Shown piece by piece: positions 48,939 to 61,201 of a stretch of 64,000 bases of DNA; positions within the stretch are counted from its first letter, which is position 1, and each line of letters starts with the position of its first letter. Origin of the DNA: Trichoplusia ni (taxonomy: Eukaryota; Arthropoda; Insecta; Lepidoptera; Noctuidae); assembly GCF_003590095.1 (NCBI RefSeq), contig NC_039490.1:8387834-8451833 (forward strand), given 5' to 3'. The notes beneath the pieces were generated by a model. That model was not told the DNA's origin. It did not search any database and was given only the letters and a program-made list of their open reading frames with translations. The translations under genes were made by a program, and so were the position numbers.

Positions 48939-51409
48939 CCCTAGAAAGATAGTCTGCGTAAAATTGACGCATGCATTCTTGAAATATTGCTCTCTCTTTC
49001 TAAATAGCGCGAATCCGTCGCTGTGCGTTTAGGACATCTCAGTCGCCGCTTGGAGCTCCCGTGAGGCGTGCTTGTCAATGCGGTAAGTGTCACTGATTTT
49101 GAACTATAACGACCGCGTGAGTCAAAATGACGCATGATTATCTTTTACGTGACTTTTAAGATTTAACTCATACGATAATTATATTGTTATTTCATGTTCT
49201 ACTTACGTGATAACTTATTATATATATATTTTCTTGTTATAGATATCGTGACTAATATATAATAAAATGGGTAGTTCTTTAGACGATGAGCATATCCTCT
49301 CTGCTCTTCTGCAAAGCGATGACGAGCTTGTTGGTGAGGATTCTGACAGTGAAATATCAGATCACGTAAGTGAAGATGACGTCCAGAGCGATACAGAAGA
49401 AGCGTTTATAGATGAGGTACATGAAGTGCAGCCAACGTCAAGCGGTAGTGAAATATTAGACGAACAAAATGTTATTGAACAACCAGGTTCTTCATTGGCT
49501 TCTAACAAAATCTTGACCTTGCCACAGAGGACTATTAGAGGTAAGAATAAACATTGTTGGTCAACTTCAAAGTCCACGAGGCGTAGCCGAGTCTCTGCAC
49601 TGAACATTGTCAGATCTCAAAGAGGTCCGACGCGTATGTGCCGCAATATATATGACCCACTTTTATGCTTCAAACTATTTTTTACTGATGAGATAATTTC
49701 GGAAATTGTAAAATGGACAAATGCTGAGATATCATTGAAACGTCGGGAATCTATGACAGGTGCTACATTTCGTGACACGAATGAAGATGAAATCTATGCT
49801 TTCTTTGGTATTCTGGTAATGACAGCAGTGAGAAAAGATAACCACATGTCCACAGATGACCTCTTTGATCGATCTTTGTCAATGGTGTACGTCTCTGTAA
49901 TGAGTCGTGATCGTTTTGATTTTTTGATACGATGTCTTAGAATGGATGACAAAAGTATACGGCCCACACTTCGAGAAAACGATGTATTTACTCCTGTTAG
50001 AAAAATATGGGATCTCTTTATCCATCAGTGCATACAAAATTACACTCCAGGGGCTCATTTGACCATAGATGAACAGTTACTTGGTTTTAGAGGACGGTGT
50101 CCGTTTAGGATGTATATCCCAAACAAGCCAAGTAAGTATGGAATAAAAATCCTCATGATGTGTGACAGTGGTACAAAGTATATGATAAATGGAATGCCTT
50201 ATTTGGGAAGAGGAACACAGACCAACGGAGTACCACTCGGTGAATACTACGTGAAGGAGTTATCAAAGCCTGTGCACGGTAGTTGTCGTAATATTACGTG
50301 TGACAATTGGTTCACCTCAATCCCTTTGGCAAAAAACTTACTACAAGAACCGTATAAGTTAACCATTGTGGGAACCGTGCGATCAAACAAACGCGAGATA
50401 CCGGAAGTACTGAAAAACAGTCGCTCCAGGCCAGTGGGAACATCGATGTTTTGTTTTGACGGACCCCTTACTCTCGTCTCATATAAACCGAAGCCAGCTA
50501 AGATGGTATACTTATTATCATCTTGTGATGAGGATGCTTCTATCAACGAAAGTACCGGTAAACCGCAAATGGTTATGTATTATAATCAAACTAAAGGCGG
50601 AGTGGACACGCTAGACCAAATGTGTTCTGTGATGACCTGCAGTAGGAAGACGAATAGGTGGCCTATGGCATTATTGTACGGAATGATAAACATTGCCTGC
50701 ATAAATTCTTTTATTATATACAGCCATAATGTCAGTAGCAAGGGAGAAAAGGTTCAAAGTCGCAAAAAATTTATGAGAAACCTTACATGAGCCTGACGTC
50801 ATCGTTTATGCGTAAGCGTTTAGAAGCTCCTACTTTGAAGAGATATTTGCGCGATAATATCTCTAATATTTTGCCAAATGAAGTGCCTGGTACATCAGAT
50901 GACAGTACTGAAGAGCCAGTAACGAAAAAACGTACTTACTGTACTTACTGCCCCTCTAAAATAAGGCGAAAGGCAAATGCATCGTGCAAAAAATGCAAAA
51001 AAGTTATTTGTCGAGAGCATAATATTGATATGTGCCAAAGTTGTTTCTGACTGACTAATAAGTATAATTTGTTTCTATTATGTATAAGTTAAGCTAATTA
51101 CTTATTTTATAATACAACATGACTGTTTTTAAAGTACAAAATAAGTTTATTTTTGTAAAAGAGAGAATGTTTAAAAGTTTTGTTACTTTATAGAAGAAAT
51201 TTTGAGTTTTTGTTTTTTTTTAATAAATAAATAAACATAAATAAATAGTTTGTTGAATTTATTATTAGTATGTAAGTGTAAATATAATAAAACTTAATAT
51301 CTATTCAAATTAATAAATAAACCTCGATATACAGACCGATAAAACACATGCGTCAATTTTACGCATGATTATCTTTAACGTACGTCACAATATGATTATC
51401 TTTCTAGGG
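48939..51409 (+). mobile_element. piggyBac (IFP2-type) transposon, copy 2, plus orientation
   Basis: The element is 2471 bp, with TTAA at 48935-48938 and 51410-51413. The 5' terminus CCCTAGAAAGATA (48939-48951) is followed 3 bp later by the 19 bp internal repeat (48955-48973). At the 3' end the internal repeat (51347-51365) stands 31 bp from the terminus. The sequence is almost identical to copy 1 in reverse, including UTRs. It lies in the first intron of the Methuselah-like gene in the sense orientation. Confidence 0.97.
49267..51050 (+). pseudogene. piggyBac transposase, copy 2, one frameshift
   Basis: The frame begins MGSSLDDEHILSALLQ at 49267 and is open through all three catalytic aspartates (TIDEQ, TCDNW, GGVDTLD). 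It stops at 50790 after KKFMRNLT. One T is missing from a TTT run at about 50783-50786; copy 1 has the full run. The Cys-rich C-terminal domain follows in the next frame (50787-51050, ending NIDMCQSCF). The product as written lacks that domain, which is needed to bind the element's ends. A homopolymer sequencing error would explain it equally well. Confidence 0.93.
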
Positions 51410-51979
51410 TTAAAGTAGATAGTTGACATCGCCATCAAGTCTCAAACTAAACATAGCTTGTTATTATGAATACTATACAACTGATAAACTTATATTTATG
51501 AAAATGCTTAAATATATATCAGCTGACCCGATACACGTGGTTTTACTATATAAAAAAGTTCTAGAGAGTTCCTGGTATAGAAAAAGTCTACTACTTTGTC
51601 TTCCATTCTTTCTATTATACAAAAAATCATATTATTTGACCCTGCTCCGGTCAAAATAATAAAACAGTTTATTTATCGTTAAATTTTTACACCAAATCTT
51701 GAACTTCAAAAGCTTAAACATATATGAACGCTTGTGGTAATATGCAAATAATGACTTAACATGTATGTAGTAGAATTGTTAGATAACATGCAGACAGACT
51801 GTTAACATAAGTAAGAGATAAGGTTATTTGCGAATTGGATTTGAGATTTTGGTAGCTTTGTATGTAACATGTTTTATATCAAAATTTTACTTTTATGTAA
51901 GTACAAGATATAGGTATATAAGTATTAACATATCGTTGCATTGGCAATTTCAGACCATTTAGAAACTGGAAAGTCTAGG

Positions 51980-52053
51980 ATATTCAACTTGAAAGATTTG
52001 ATAAGAGACAAAGATATCCTTTTGTCTCTTATCAAATCTTTCAAGTTGAATAT
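51980..52053. repeat. Perfect 33 bp hairpin with 8 nt loop
   Basis: Positions 51980-52012 and 52021-52053 are exact reverse complements separated by GATATCCT. A transcript from either strand would fold into a fully paired 33 bp stem. There is no target duplication and no similarity to the transposons in the window, so a local inverted duplication (template switch) is the simplest origin. Confidence 0.95.
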
Positions 52054-53439
52054 AATGTATAAAGAAGGGTTTTAACCCTTTTGCAGTTAGAGGGAATATT
52101 TTTCTAGGAATTTTTCCATATGTAATTTTAAGTATGTATCCATATAGCAATTACATCACTGTACATTTTCGAAAACATTGTAGTAGTGATGAAATACTTT
52201 CAATATCTTGAAAACAGCGTGAAATTTAATGTTGCGGACAAAGTAATAACACAGAATACAATATATGCATTAACAACAATAAATAATGCTCACTTAAAAA
52301 TTACCACGACACGTTTTAATTTAGGGACAGCCACCAACAGAAGTGCCAGCAATATGAATGAAAATGACATTTGCGATAAGTCACGTGACTTCGACCTGTC
52401 ATCTCCATACATTCGAGTATTTTCTATCGACTTTACAAATGTTACATAGACTTGGTTTGAGGGGCTGCTTTTCTCACTGACATGTAGAGATTTTTGGATT
52501 TTGTATGTTTCGGCTAATGTAGGTGTTAAGCCCATTTTGCTACTTAATTCCAGAGATAGCGAGAGGTCGAAGATTCGAATCCCGGCAAAGACTTCAAATT
52601 ACAAAGTAAATAGCACTTGAATTTGATTGAGTGAACTCTTTTCTATTGGTGATTGTACCGGAGGTTACCAAGGACAGTATATTTTCAACGGACAGTTACC
52701 GAAACAAAGGGTACTTTAGTACCTATTTAGTGTAACGTTAAAATAGTTGTTGATTGACTCATACGAGATAACCAAACAACTCGTTACGAGATGAAATGAA
52801 AACATATCGTTTAGTTTGGAATGTGCTTGTTTAAGATAAGTACCTGTTAAAATAAATAGGGAGCGTTTGGTCAAACTGTACTTTAGAAATATGAAATCAT
52901 TATATTTATAGCAATATTTTAATAGCTAATTCAAAACTATCACTTCTTTACATGTCTGAGGTACCTATAAATGCGTAATACGTTTGCGTCTATATATATG
53001 CCTAAAAAGACCATTTTTATGATCGCCTAATAAAATACAGAATATAAATAACAAAATAAAAATTACAGATTTTGTATCGCAATTAAGAAAATTATTTTCT
53101 ATTCTAAAACTGTATGTAAAGAGTGTTGCCTTAAATGATTTATGGCCTTTTTGACTCAGTAATTTTTAAATTGTATTTTTATTTTCTGAAATTGATTCCA
53201 TTTTCAAGTAAGATCGATTGGAGCAAACGTACCAACAGGTGGCCCATATGAATCGACTCTTTTGTAAGAAGTGGGTTATAGTTAGTATCATGCTGAAAAT
53301 AAATGTTAAAGATTGTTCTCTTTGACATATTTGAACGACACTTCGCTAAGTGACATTCCAAAATGTTTATTTACGTAGTTACAAAGATAGCATGAACTTA
53401 AGAAATATATAACACCGCATCATACTAAGCCTTTCCAAA

Positions 53440-53540
53440 GCATAAAGTCGGAACCCTATTACTAAAGCTCTGCTGTCCGACTGCCAGGCCGTCTGTCCAC
53501 CTTTCTGTCACCAGATCGCATCTCATGAACCTCTATGTGT
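53440..53540 (+). repeat. Dispersed repeat, 'gaaccctattactnaagctc' family
   Basis: 'ggaaccctattactaaagct', 'gtctgtccacctttctgtca' and 'ccagatcgcatctcatgaac' follow in the family order. This is the closest of the four copies to the presumed consensus. Confidence 0.6.
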
Positions 53541-53706
53541 TTTAATTTAATGCTGATAATAAAAAAAACTTAAAAAAGTGTGGTTTTTTTTTCATATTTA
53601 TATTAAGTACTTCTAAAAATCATAACAAATTAGTCAATTTTAATCATTGTAATGATACAACAGACATTGACGTCATTTAACATGACGTTAAGTACTTACC
53701 TAATGA

Positions 53707-54543
53707 CATTGAGATGAAACTACTTTTACGGATTTTATCGCGGTTTAATTTTAGATTTTAGTTCCCGACGTTTCGAAACCTTTGCAGGTATCATGGTCAC
53801 GGGCAGACTGAGATGGCGTTCGTCTTGACAGAAGATGTTGCTCGTTCTACCTTCATATTTTAATTAATTATTTGTGGTCCGATCTACGCAGTATGAGCTC
53901 ACTGTGTCTTGATGTCTTGCAGCGCTGCTCTTGGGTTTGGCCTTGAGTTTATTTATTATTGGATCCCAAGTAGGTGATATCTTCCAGCCATCTTCTCTAT
54001 TGAAATTAGGGTGTTTTTTAATCTCAATAGCCTCGCGAAACATCCTAGGTAGGAATTTGGATTCTTTAGCGAGGATCTGTGGTTGGTCAAATCTAATATA
54101 ATGGCTGGAACCTTCAGCATGTTCGGCGACTGCAGACTTCGTTGAGCGGCGGTGTTTGACGTCAGCTATGTGTTCTTTAACGCGGGTCCCTATGCTTCGT
54201 TTGGTTTGACCGATGTAAGAGAGGCCGCAGTCACAATCTAGTTTGTATACTCCTGCATCTTGTAGAGGTATGTGACACTTGACAGATGGTAAGGACTGGC
54301 TAATCTTCTTGGGCGGCTTGAAGTATGTTTTAATTGAAGCTCGCTTCAGGATGTAACCAATCTTGTCAGTGACTCCTCTGACATATGGTAGTACAGCAGG
54401 CAAACGATCAACAGTGGCTGGCTTCACTCGGTTTCTGTGACGGGGCCGTGGAACTTGAAAAATCTAAAATTAAACCGCGATAAAATCCGTAAAAGTAGTT
54501 TCATCTCAATGTCTAACATTCGCGTAAACCTAAGAAACCACTA
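53707..54543 (-). mobile_element. Penelope-like element fragment with inverted terminal repeats, copy 2
   Basis: The insertion is flanked by a 14 bp direct repeat, TACTTACCTAATGA, at 53693-53706 and 54544-54557. About 54 bp at the 3' end (53707-53760 on plus) is repeated inverted at 54460-54513. A further 30 bp tail separates that inverted copy from the duplication. Penelope-like elements commonly carry such inverted partial repeats with a 5' extension. The reverse transcriptase is absent, so the copy is non-autonomous. Confidence 0.85.
53864..54462 (-). pseudogene. Penelope-like RT-to-GIY-YIG endonuclease C-terminal fragment
   Basis: From just inside the inverted repeat the frame reads IFQVPRPRHRNR, then LPYVRGVTDKIGYILKR, then the endonuclease: CHIPLQDAGVYKLDCDCG and LSYIGQTKRSIGTRVKEH, with the GVY...YIG pair, the catalytic-type arginine (TRVKEH) and a downstream AVAEH. 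It stops at 53864. No in-frame ATG occurs near the start, and a stop precedes it in the inverted repeat, so this is the 3' third of a longer retroelement protein. The endonuclease part itself is uninterrupted. Confidence 0.88.
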
Positions 54544-56019
54544 TACTTACCTAATGAATTAAAAGTATCCAAGGTACGACCGTTATCTCTGTTATCTGTC
54601 AGGTGTGCCCGAAGAATACTTAAGACAAAATGACTCATACAGGCCACTAACATTTCTGAGTGTAGTCAACATAAATAAAAACAAGATAACAATTAAAAAC
54701 ACAATAGACTTAAAATAAAACAGAATATATATCCGGTCCTATGGAATACGAGGTTTTAAGGGAGTTCATATAGGCAGGCAAGGAAAAATAATTAAGCCCT
54801 TTCTTGTTCATAGATCGAACCTTGTTTTTCTTTTCGGCTAACTTTACGGAATAAGTGAAATAACATTATTCTACAGGGGTTCGGACTGACTGCAGTGACC
54901 ACTGTGACCAGTGAGGAATGCACAGATAAAAAAACCCGTCGAAGCCGCTAGTATCTCTCGCTTATAATCATAGCCTAAAAATGTGCAGTTTTCTTAATAA
55001 ATAATTACAGAATACATCTATAATTAAAACCGAAATATCAAAATGATGTTTCAAATTACGCATATCAAATGATTCACGGAAGTTTAATGAAAATGCATGC
55101 CTTATCACATCCGCAAACAAACCAAAAAATACGCAGACTTCGGACTAAGCCGAAGATAACATTGTTACCTCATTGTTATTCTCTTGTAGCCTGTTGGGAT
55201 TTGGATTCGGGGCCTTTGCATAATCATTTTGTTTTAACCTGAATTCCAATATTCCGATTTAATTGCTAATAATAAGTTAAGTATACAATTTGAACTAATT
55301 TTAGAACGATTTTGTAAAAGCATTCGTCACGATGGCTAATAGAACAACTTGTATTGTAAGTACCTAACTTTAATCAATTAAAAAATGAAAATATATTTGA
55401 TTATTAATTTAAGATGAAAGCTTTTTTTTTTTGGATTATTTATTCAAAGAAAATCGCACTTTACGGGTTTGTTATGTTGTATGGCAAATTATGGCAAAAG
55501 GTTAGTCCTAAAACGCACCGAGTTATTCGAATATTGTCACCATGTTGCCTGACATGTCTAGTATTGTCTAGTTATTTTCTATGTCATTGTTGTTTGTTGC
55601 GATTGTAAAACAATACATATAAATGTAAACTCCGTACTTTAATAGTTAAACAATCCTCGTCGCGCTATTGTTTCTGACTAATATTTACGTTGTTCTCACA
55701 AATACCGTTTGCGTATTATTATTATTTATTTATACTTTGCGATATTTCGACATATTTTGGTATGTTTTGCTGAAATGTACGTGACGGACGCCTAGTTTCC
55801 ACAAAATAAATATCTGGAAGGCTACATTCTACTACATTTCAAAGAAGTAAGAATAACAGGACCTGCAGCCAAATTAAACTTCGTAAGTCGCTAGCTATAG
55901 GTAATGGAAAACTCTTAATGTATACAACTGAAATTTATTCTCGTTAGGGTAACTTAGATCTGTAATTTTCACTCATGCGAGTGTTTCCTATCAATAATTA
56001 CGATTACCGAAATCTCCGA

Positions 56020-56155
56020 AGTGTTTCGGAAGGCACGTTAAATTGTGGGTCCCAGCTGTTATTCAGACATCTTTGACAGACTGTGCCATAGCTGAAACTG
56101 ATTAGACTGGAGGCCGACCCCAACATAGAAAAAGGCTAGGCCTATGATGATGATG
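56020..56155 (+). repeat. 3' end of a dispersed LINE/SINE-like repeat
   Basis: 'gtttcggaaggcacgttaaa', 'ttgtgggtcccagctgttat', 'gattagactggaggccgacc' and a GATGATGAT tail occur in order. The end matches the copy at 440-622. Confidence 0.65.
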
Positions 56156-57886
56156 AATTACGATTACCGAAATGTCACTTGGCTAAGGGACTGTTGCTGA
56201 TGTGAAGGAGGATGAAGCTATGCAACGTTTAGCGTGACGTCTCGCTTCCACTTTATCAAAGTACTGTTTGGAATGCCAACAAATGGCTGCTCACAAACTA
56301 TGAAGTGTTTATTGTTACAAGTGGCGTTCTTCACTTTGGAAGCAGAGCGTGAGAATATACGAGTTGTTTTATAAGTCAAGGCTATCAGACTTTGCTATGG
56401 TGTTTATATTGACAGTACATCATCCTGGACCATTTCCCAGCACTTAGTATTGGCTTTCCGTGGTTACTTCTTTTAAATATGATTTCTGGACGAAAAAGAT
56501 GGCAGATCAGTTACATTTCTCGATTTTTTTGCACGACTTTTGAATGCATAGGATAAAGTTGAAACCCTAAACTACTTTCCCGATATCAATCAAACTTTCA
56601 CACCGAGTGCAGCTTAATCCAACTTAAAAGATAAGATAGTATTCATCTCAATTTAAAGCTGCAATATTATTTTCTTGCAAATTATTTATCTTTAGCTTAC
56701 TCTCCTTCTTATCACGTGGACGAAGTCGCGAGAAACAGTTAGTTTTTGTAATAATTTTCGTAAGGCTGATTAGCAAATAATTCTTTAAGAACGCTTGCTT
56801 ATGCGTATTTAACGCGCCCGCGACAGTTCATGATTGTGAGTTCGTTTGTTAGACCCTATGAAACATGCGCGTAACTTTCCCGTATACAAACAATTGTGGT
56901 ATTTATTTTTTCTTTCATCTTTTTTGAGGTTAAACATTAGCTCGATAAAATGAGCTAAAAGGTAAGTAATCAGGTAATTTGCGAGCAGTGGGAACGGGAG
57001 CATAAATTCTACGTAGCTCTATTCTCTATGGTAGCTGCATTTATTTTACAAAGCACGGAACACGGAATTTTAAAACATAATTGTATAGTTTTTAATAACA
57101 GTGATTGTGTTTTACACGAAGCTCACGGTTTTCAGTAATGTTTATTATTTTATATTAAACAACGTGAAATATTTTGGCATATTTACTTACTGGTAATCTT
57201 TATTTTTAGTGATGATGTTAGTGTTACATTCTTATATTTGTAGCCCTTTGTTTCTTGACGGATGTGATAGATTGGAATAAAACAGTTATAAAAGGAGAAT
57301 ACAAGCACAATATTGTGAATTCTTGAAAAATGTATAATAAATCCTGGACAAAACTTAGTGGTTGTACATCGATTTAAGATTAGAAGTTACAATATTATTT
57401 TTTAAACGTCTGAAGGAAGGATAATTTTCTGATTTTTTTCAGCATTTATTTTGACGGGTACCTATAATTATAATAGATTAAAACGAAACACGGATTATCA
57501 ATTGATATAAAAAAGAACTAAAATTACTGTCCTAAGGTTTAAGTTGAGATTAGATACTCTAAGATTAAATGCTCAAGTATTTTACTTAGTTACTTAACAT
57601 TCATTTTTAAGAAAATCATAACACTAGTTTTTCCTTTTCCTTGCAAAATATAACTTTATTTGACACTGTACTGTTCCTCTGTATATTTAAAAGCGAGGTA
57701 AAGCTACAAGTTTGTAGAATAATAATTCAGATAAGCTTTCAGATTCTCCGAGAATTTATGTAAGCTACAGTTTTCAGTTTAATGTATTACTATGTCTTTG
57801 TTACGCATTCAACTGAAGACTGTATATTTTGTTACTTTGCAACTATTTTTTCGTTCGATTATAAATGCGAAAGTAACCGTGTCTGC

Positions 57887-57971
57887 CTGGGCCCCTATTC
57901 TGCTATTTACAATCGCCGATGCCAATTTTCATTCATTCAACGGCCATTGTGAATAGCAGAACCAGGGCCCT
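57887..57971. repeat. Short inverted-repeat element with GGGCCC ends
   Basis: The left arm (57887-57919: tgggcccctattctgctatt...) and right arm (57939-57971) are inverted copies with a few mismatches, sharing 'ttctgctatt.acaat'. A relative with a similar left arm starts at about 42929. The length and structure suggest a tiny MITE or a fragment of one. Confidence 0.65.
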
Positions 57972-59562
57972 GTTTGTCTGATATGTCTATATCAGTAAAC
58001 TAATTTGTATGTGATTCAGGATCGTAGTTAGAAGCCTAGGAACAAATAATAGAGTTCATTTATATTTTCGCGATAATTAGCACCTACGCAGCGCCAATAT
58101 ACAATTTCCGTATGAATATTAGAACTCTTTTGTTTAAGGTTCAAACCATTATAGTGGGCTGACACAGGTTGTCAGGAGCATTGAATTAATTGCGCCATTC
58201 CCTACAACAGACAATGTTGACAACACCTACACAACATTAAACGAACATATCGAATTTTAGTGAACTATTATTTACTAATAGTGATTATAACTATTACATA
58301 ATTAGTAAGAGAATCTAAAATTACTTTAAAAAATCACGTCGAGTTTAAGACGGTTCTGAAAATATTTTTTTTGGCTACCGGCAGAATAAAAATAAATTTA
58401 GATACTTTATGTTTTTTATTAAGTTTCGGAGCTTCCACGGTAGACAAAACAAATGGAAAACGGGAATCAACCGCAGCTCAAGACGATCCCATCTTCGCGC
58501 TAAAAATATGCACAATGTTGAAACATCGATTAATTTATGTTTTATTAATATCAGCTGTTATGCGGGTAGACCATTAATATTAAACGAGTATATTTACAGC
58601 CAGAACACTAATAATCTGTTTTGTGTTTTAGTTATGAAAATAAATTGGAAAACTAAGGTTTTGAAACGTATTAAAGATATAAAAGTTTTTTCATTTCTGT
58701 TGCCCGTGATTTTGCCTTTGACGACATTGAAAAACCATCCAGGTACAGTGTAGATTGAAATGAAGTATATTAAATAAACTAGCATCGTGTTGAGTTTCAT
58801 ACAAATCGACGAATTTTATGTGTAATTGTTGTAAACAATTACAAAAGTGGGAGATGGACTTGTGACACTGAGGGTGCAGATATTCTCCGGATAGGAGATA
58901 CGATCACGATTATTCAATTCAATTTACTTTCGCAAATTAAAGAAAAATATTTCTCTTGAAATTAAATGACACATTAATACGTTATCTGCAAAAAAATCAA
59001 AATTTTCCTGAAATAGGTAGTACTCACTCATACAATAGGTTTCTGTTTTTCCTCTTTGAATACGGAACTTTAAAACAGTGTTTCACACATGGCCAAGGTC
59101 GCAAACGATATCAACTTTGTAATAACCATATAATAATTAAGCTTGAAAATGTATTTAGTATCTAATGACCATTTTACATGTAATGTAGAGCTTTCCGCGA
59201 ATATTTCTACCTGAGCTTTCATGCAGCAATTATTTTAATTAGTTTGTAATGCAACGTGCTTTAGTTTTCATTTAGACCTGCCTTGTTTTAATGTTAAGGT
59301 ACTGTGGACTCAGAAAGACGGGCGTTTATAAGTCTCACTTAAGTTTTGGTATAAAATAATATAAGGACTGGTTAGGAAATCGTAGAAGGTTTTGGGAAGG
59401 TCTGCAGCCTACTGCAGAACGGTGACACACCGTAGACTAACAAAAAGTAAAATGGATAAAACTACACGGTAACATACTTAAAATGCGTTTTAATCCTACG
59501 ATAGGCCAGGAAGCTATTTCCTTATATCCAGAACAAAAATTTCCAAATTGCGTCTGGGTTTT

Positions 59563-59818
59563 ATCTATACTAATATATAAAGCTGAAGAGTTTGTTTGTT
59601 TGTTTGAACGCGCTAATCTCAGGAACTACTGGTCCAAATTGAAAAATTATTTTTGTATTGAATAGACCATTTATCGACGAAGGCTTTAGGCTATAAACCA
59701 TCACGCTGCGACTAATAGAAGCGAAGATACAATGGAAAATGCAAAAAAAAAAACAGGGCAGGTATAAATCATAACTTATATCTTCTACCCACGGGGACGA
59801 AGTCGCGGGCAACAGCTA
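59563..59818 (-). repeat. Dispersed 'cgcgacttcg' family repeat (minus strand)
   Basis: It begins on plus with 'atctatactaatatataaag' and ends 'gacgaagtcgcgggcaacag'. It is nearly the reverse complement of the copy at 29735-29997, including the TTTG/CAAA microsatellite. No target duplication was established. Confidence 0.7.
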
Positions 59819-61201
59819 GTTAAAAAATATAATAAGAACTAAATTCCACGTGTAGCACAAATCAATAACTAGTGGTAAAAGATATCTTACATCATTAGAA
59901 TGTATGTCTCTATCTAGTAATACAACTAAGTAAGCCGGTGAGATATAATTCTCTGCCATACCATACAAATACAGATTTACCTGCTACATGCACAGCTACA
60001 GACATCAGACGATAAATAACATACCTAGGCTACGGACGAAGAAACAAGTGCTAGTTATTTATAAATCTTTAGAATAAACTAACTACAGCATCTACTACAA
60101 AACTGCAAAACATTCAAAGTGAAGGTCTACTCTCATCTATTCTGTGGCCATCGAGTTTAATGTAACCCATGTATAAGTCTAGCTATAGGTATCTAAGTTT
60201 TAACAAAACTATTTGTACGATCCACATCTGCGCTGAAACTCATACCGTACCTACAGCTCACAGCGTATCAGCGAAAAAGTTTTGACACTAAAAGCAACTA
60301 TATTTCAAAGTGGTAAGACAGAAATTAGCAATTCGATGTTAACACAGACGTATTTAACCTCCTTTGAGTTCAAAAATTAAATCCCTTTCCTAATTAAGTA
60401 TACATTTTACCGGGGTTCGTGCTTTCACGATATTAGTGTGAATTGCACATGAAAGCAATGAACGTAGATCTCATAGCTAACTTGGTAAAACCTTCTTATA
60501 AAAACTCGAGGAAGATTTTTTTCTAACGTGTTTAAAAGCTATGTCCAGAGGTCCTCTCGCCTCGTCTATTATTATTACAATTGTGGAAGCAGAAAAACGC
60601 ATTACACAGCCCAGTAACTTCTCATTTCCACATTCGCACTTTACAATGTCGTGGAAGTGCCTCAGTTAAAGTATGTAAAATAATATTTAACGCAATAACC
60701 TTACGTTCATTGACAGTTCCTGTACACCCCCGATAATTTGTGATTAATTGGTACAAAAATGAAGAATCATTCATTAAAATTACACACGAAATGTTTCACA
60801 CATTTCACACACTCCCTGAGGACTGACGGTCTTTATTTTTTATTGAAGCGTACCATGAAAAGTATGGGGAAGGATAAAGCATTGAAAGGTCTTGTTTGTT
60901 ATTTCCTTTCTCTGTCTTTTAGAGCCCGACTACTACAAAGTACGGCTATCTCCTCGGCCACAACAATATTAAAAGACTTTCTCTTTTCCAAAACTGCCAA
61001 AATCATACTTCAGAATGTACTATCCCAGACCAAGTCCTTTTGCCACAGGGCATTAAAATAAAACGAAAGAATGAGTTATCGTTACTGCCTAATATGCCTG
61101 TTGCGACTGTCTAATATGCCTTTACCTAGCCAAGAAGCAAAAATATTCATTATATTCCCGTTGCCTGACAAAAAAAATATAATGCGAATATTTGTTCCCA
61201 G

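Larger units (their letters stand above)
51414..53692. other. Intron sequence with a hairpin, no gene
   Basis: No coding exon was recognised. It holds the perfect hairpin at 51980-52053, a SINE B-box-like fragment near 52575 ('gtcgaagattcgaatcccgg') and a dispersed repeat at 53440-53540. Confidence 0.5.
54558..61201. other. Remainder of the long Methuselah-like intron; no gene
   Basis: No exon with recognisable similarity was found. Open frames at 55414-55608, 58409-58753 and 60759-61061 lack domains. The stretch holds a repeat tail at 56020-56155, a partial 'cgcgacttcg' head near 56711-56745, an inverted-repeat element at 57887-57971 and a repeat at 59563-59818. Confidence 0.5.

Noticed and set aside
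58409..58753. 114-codon open frame in the long intron
   Set aside because: It has no recognisable domain and overlaps two other open frames in AT-rich DNA.
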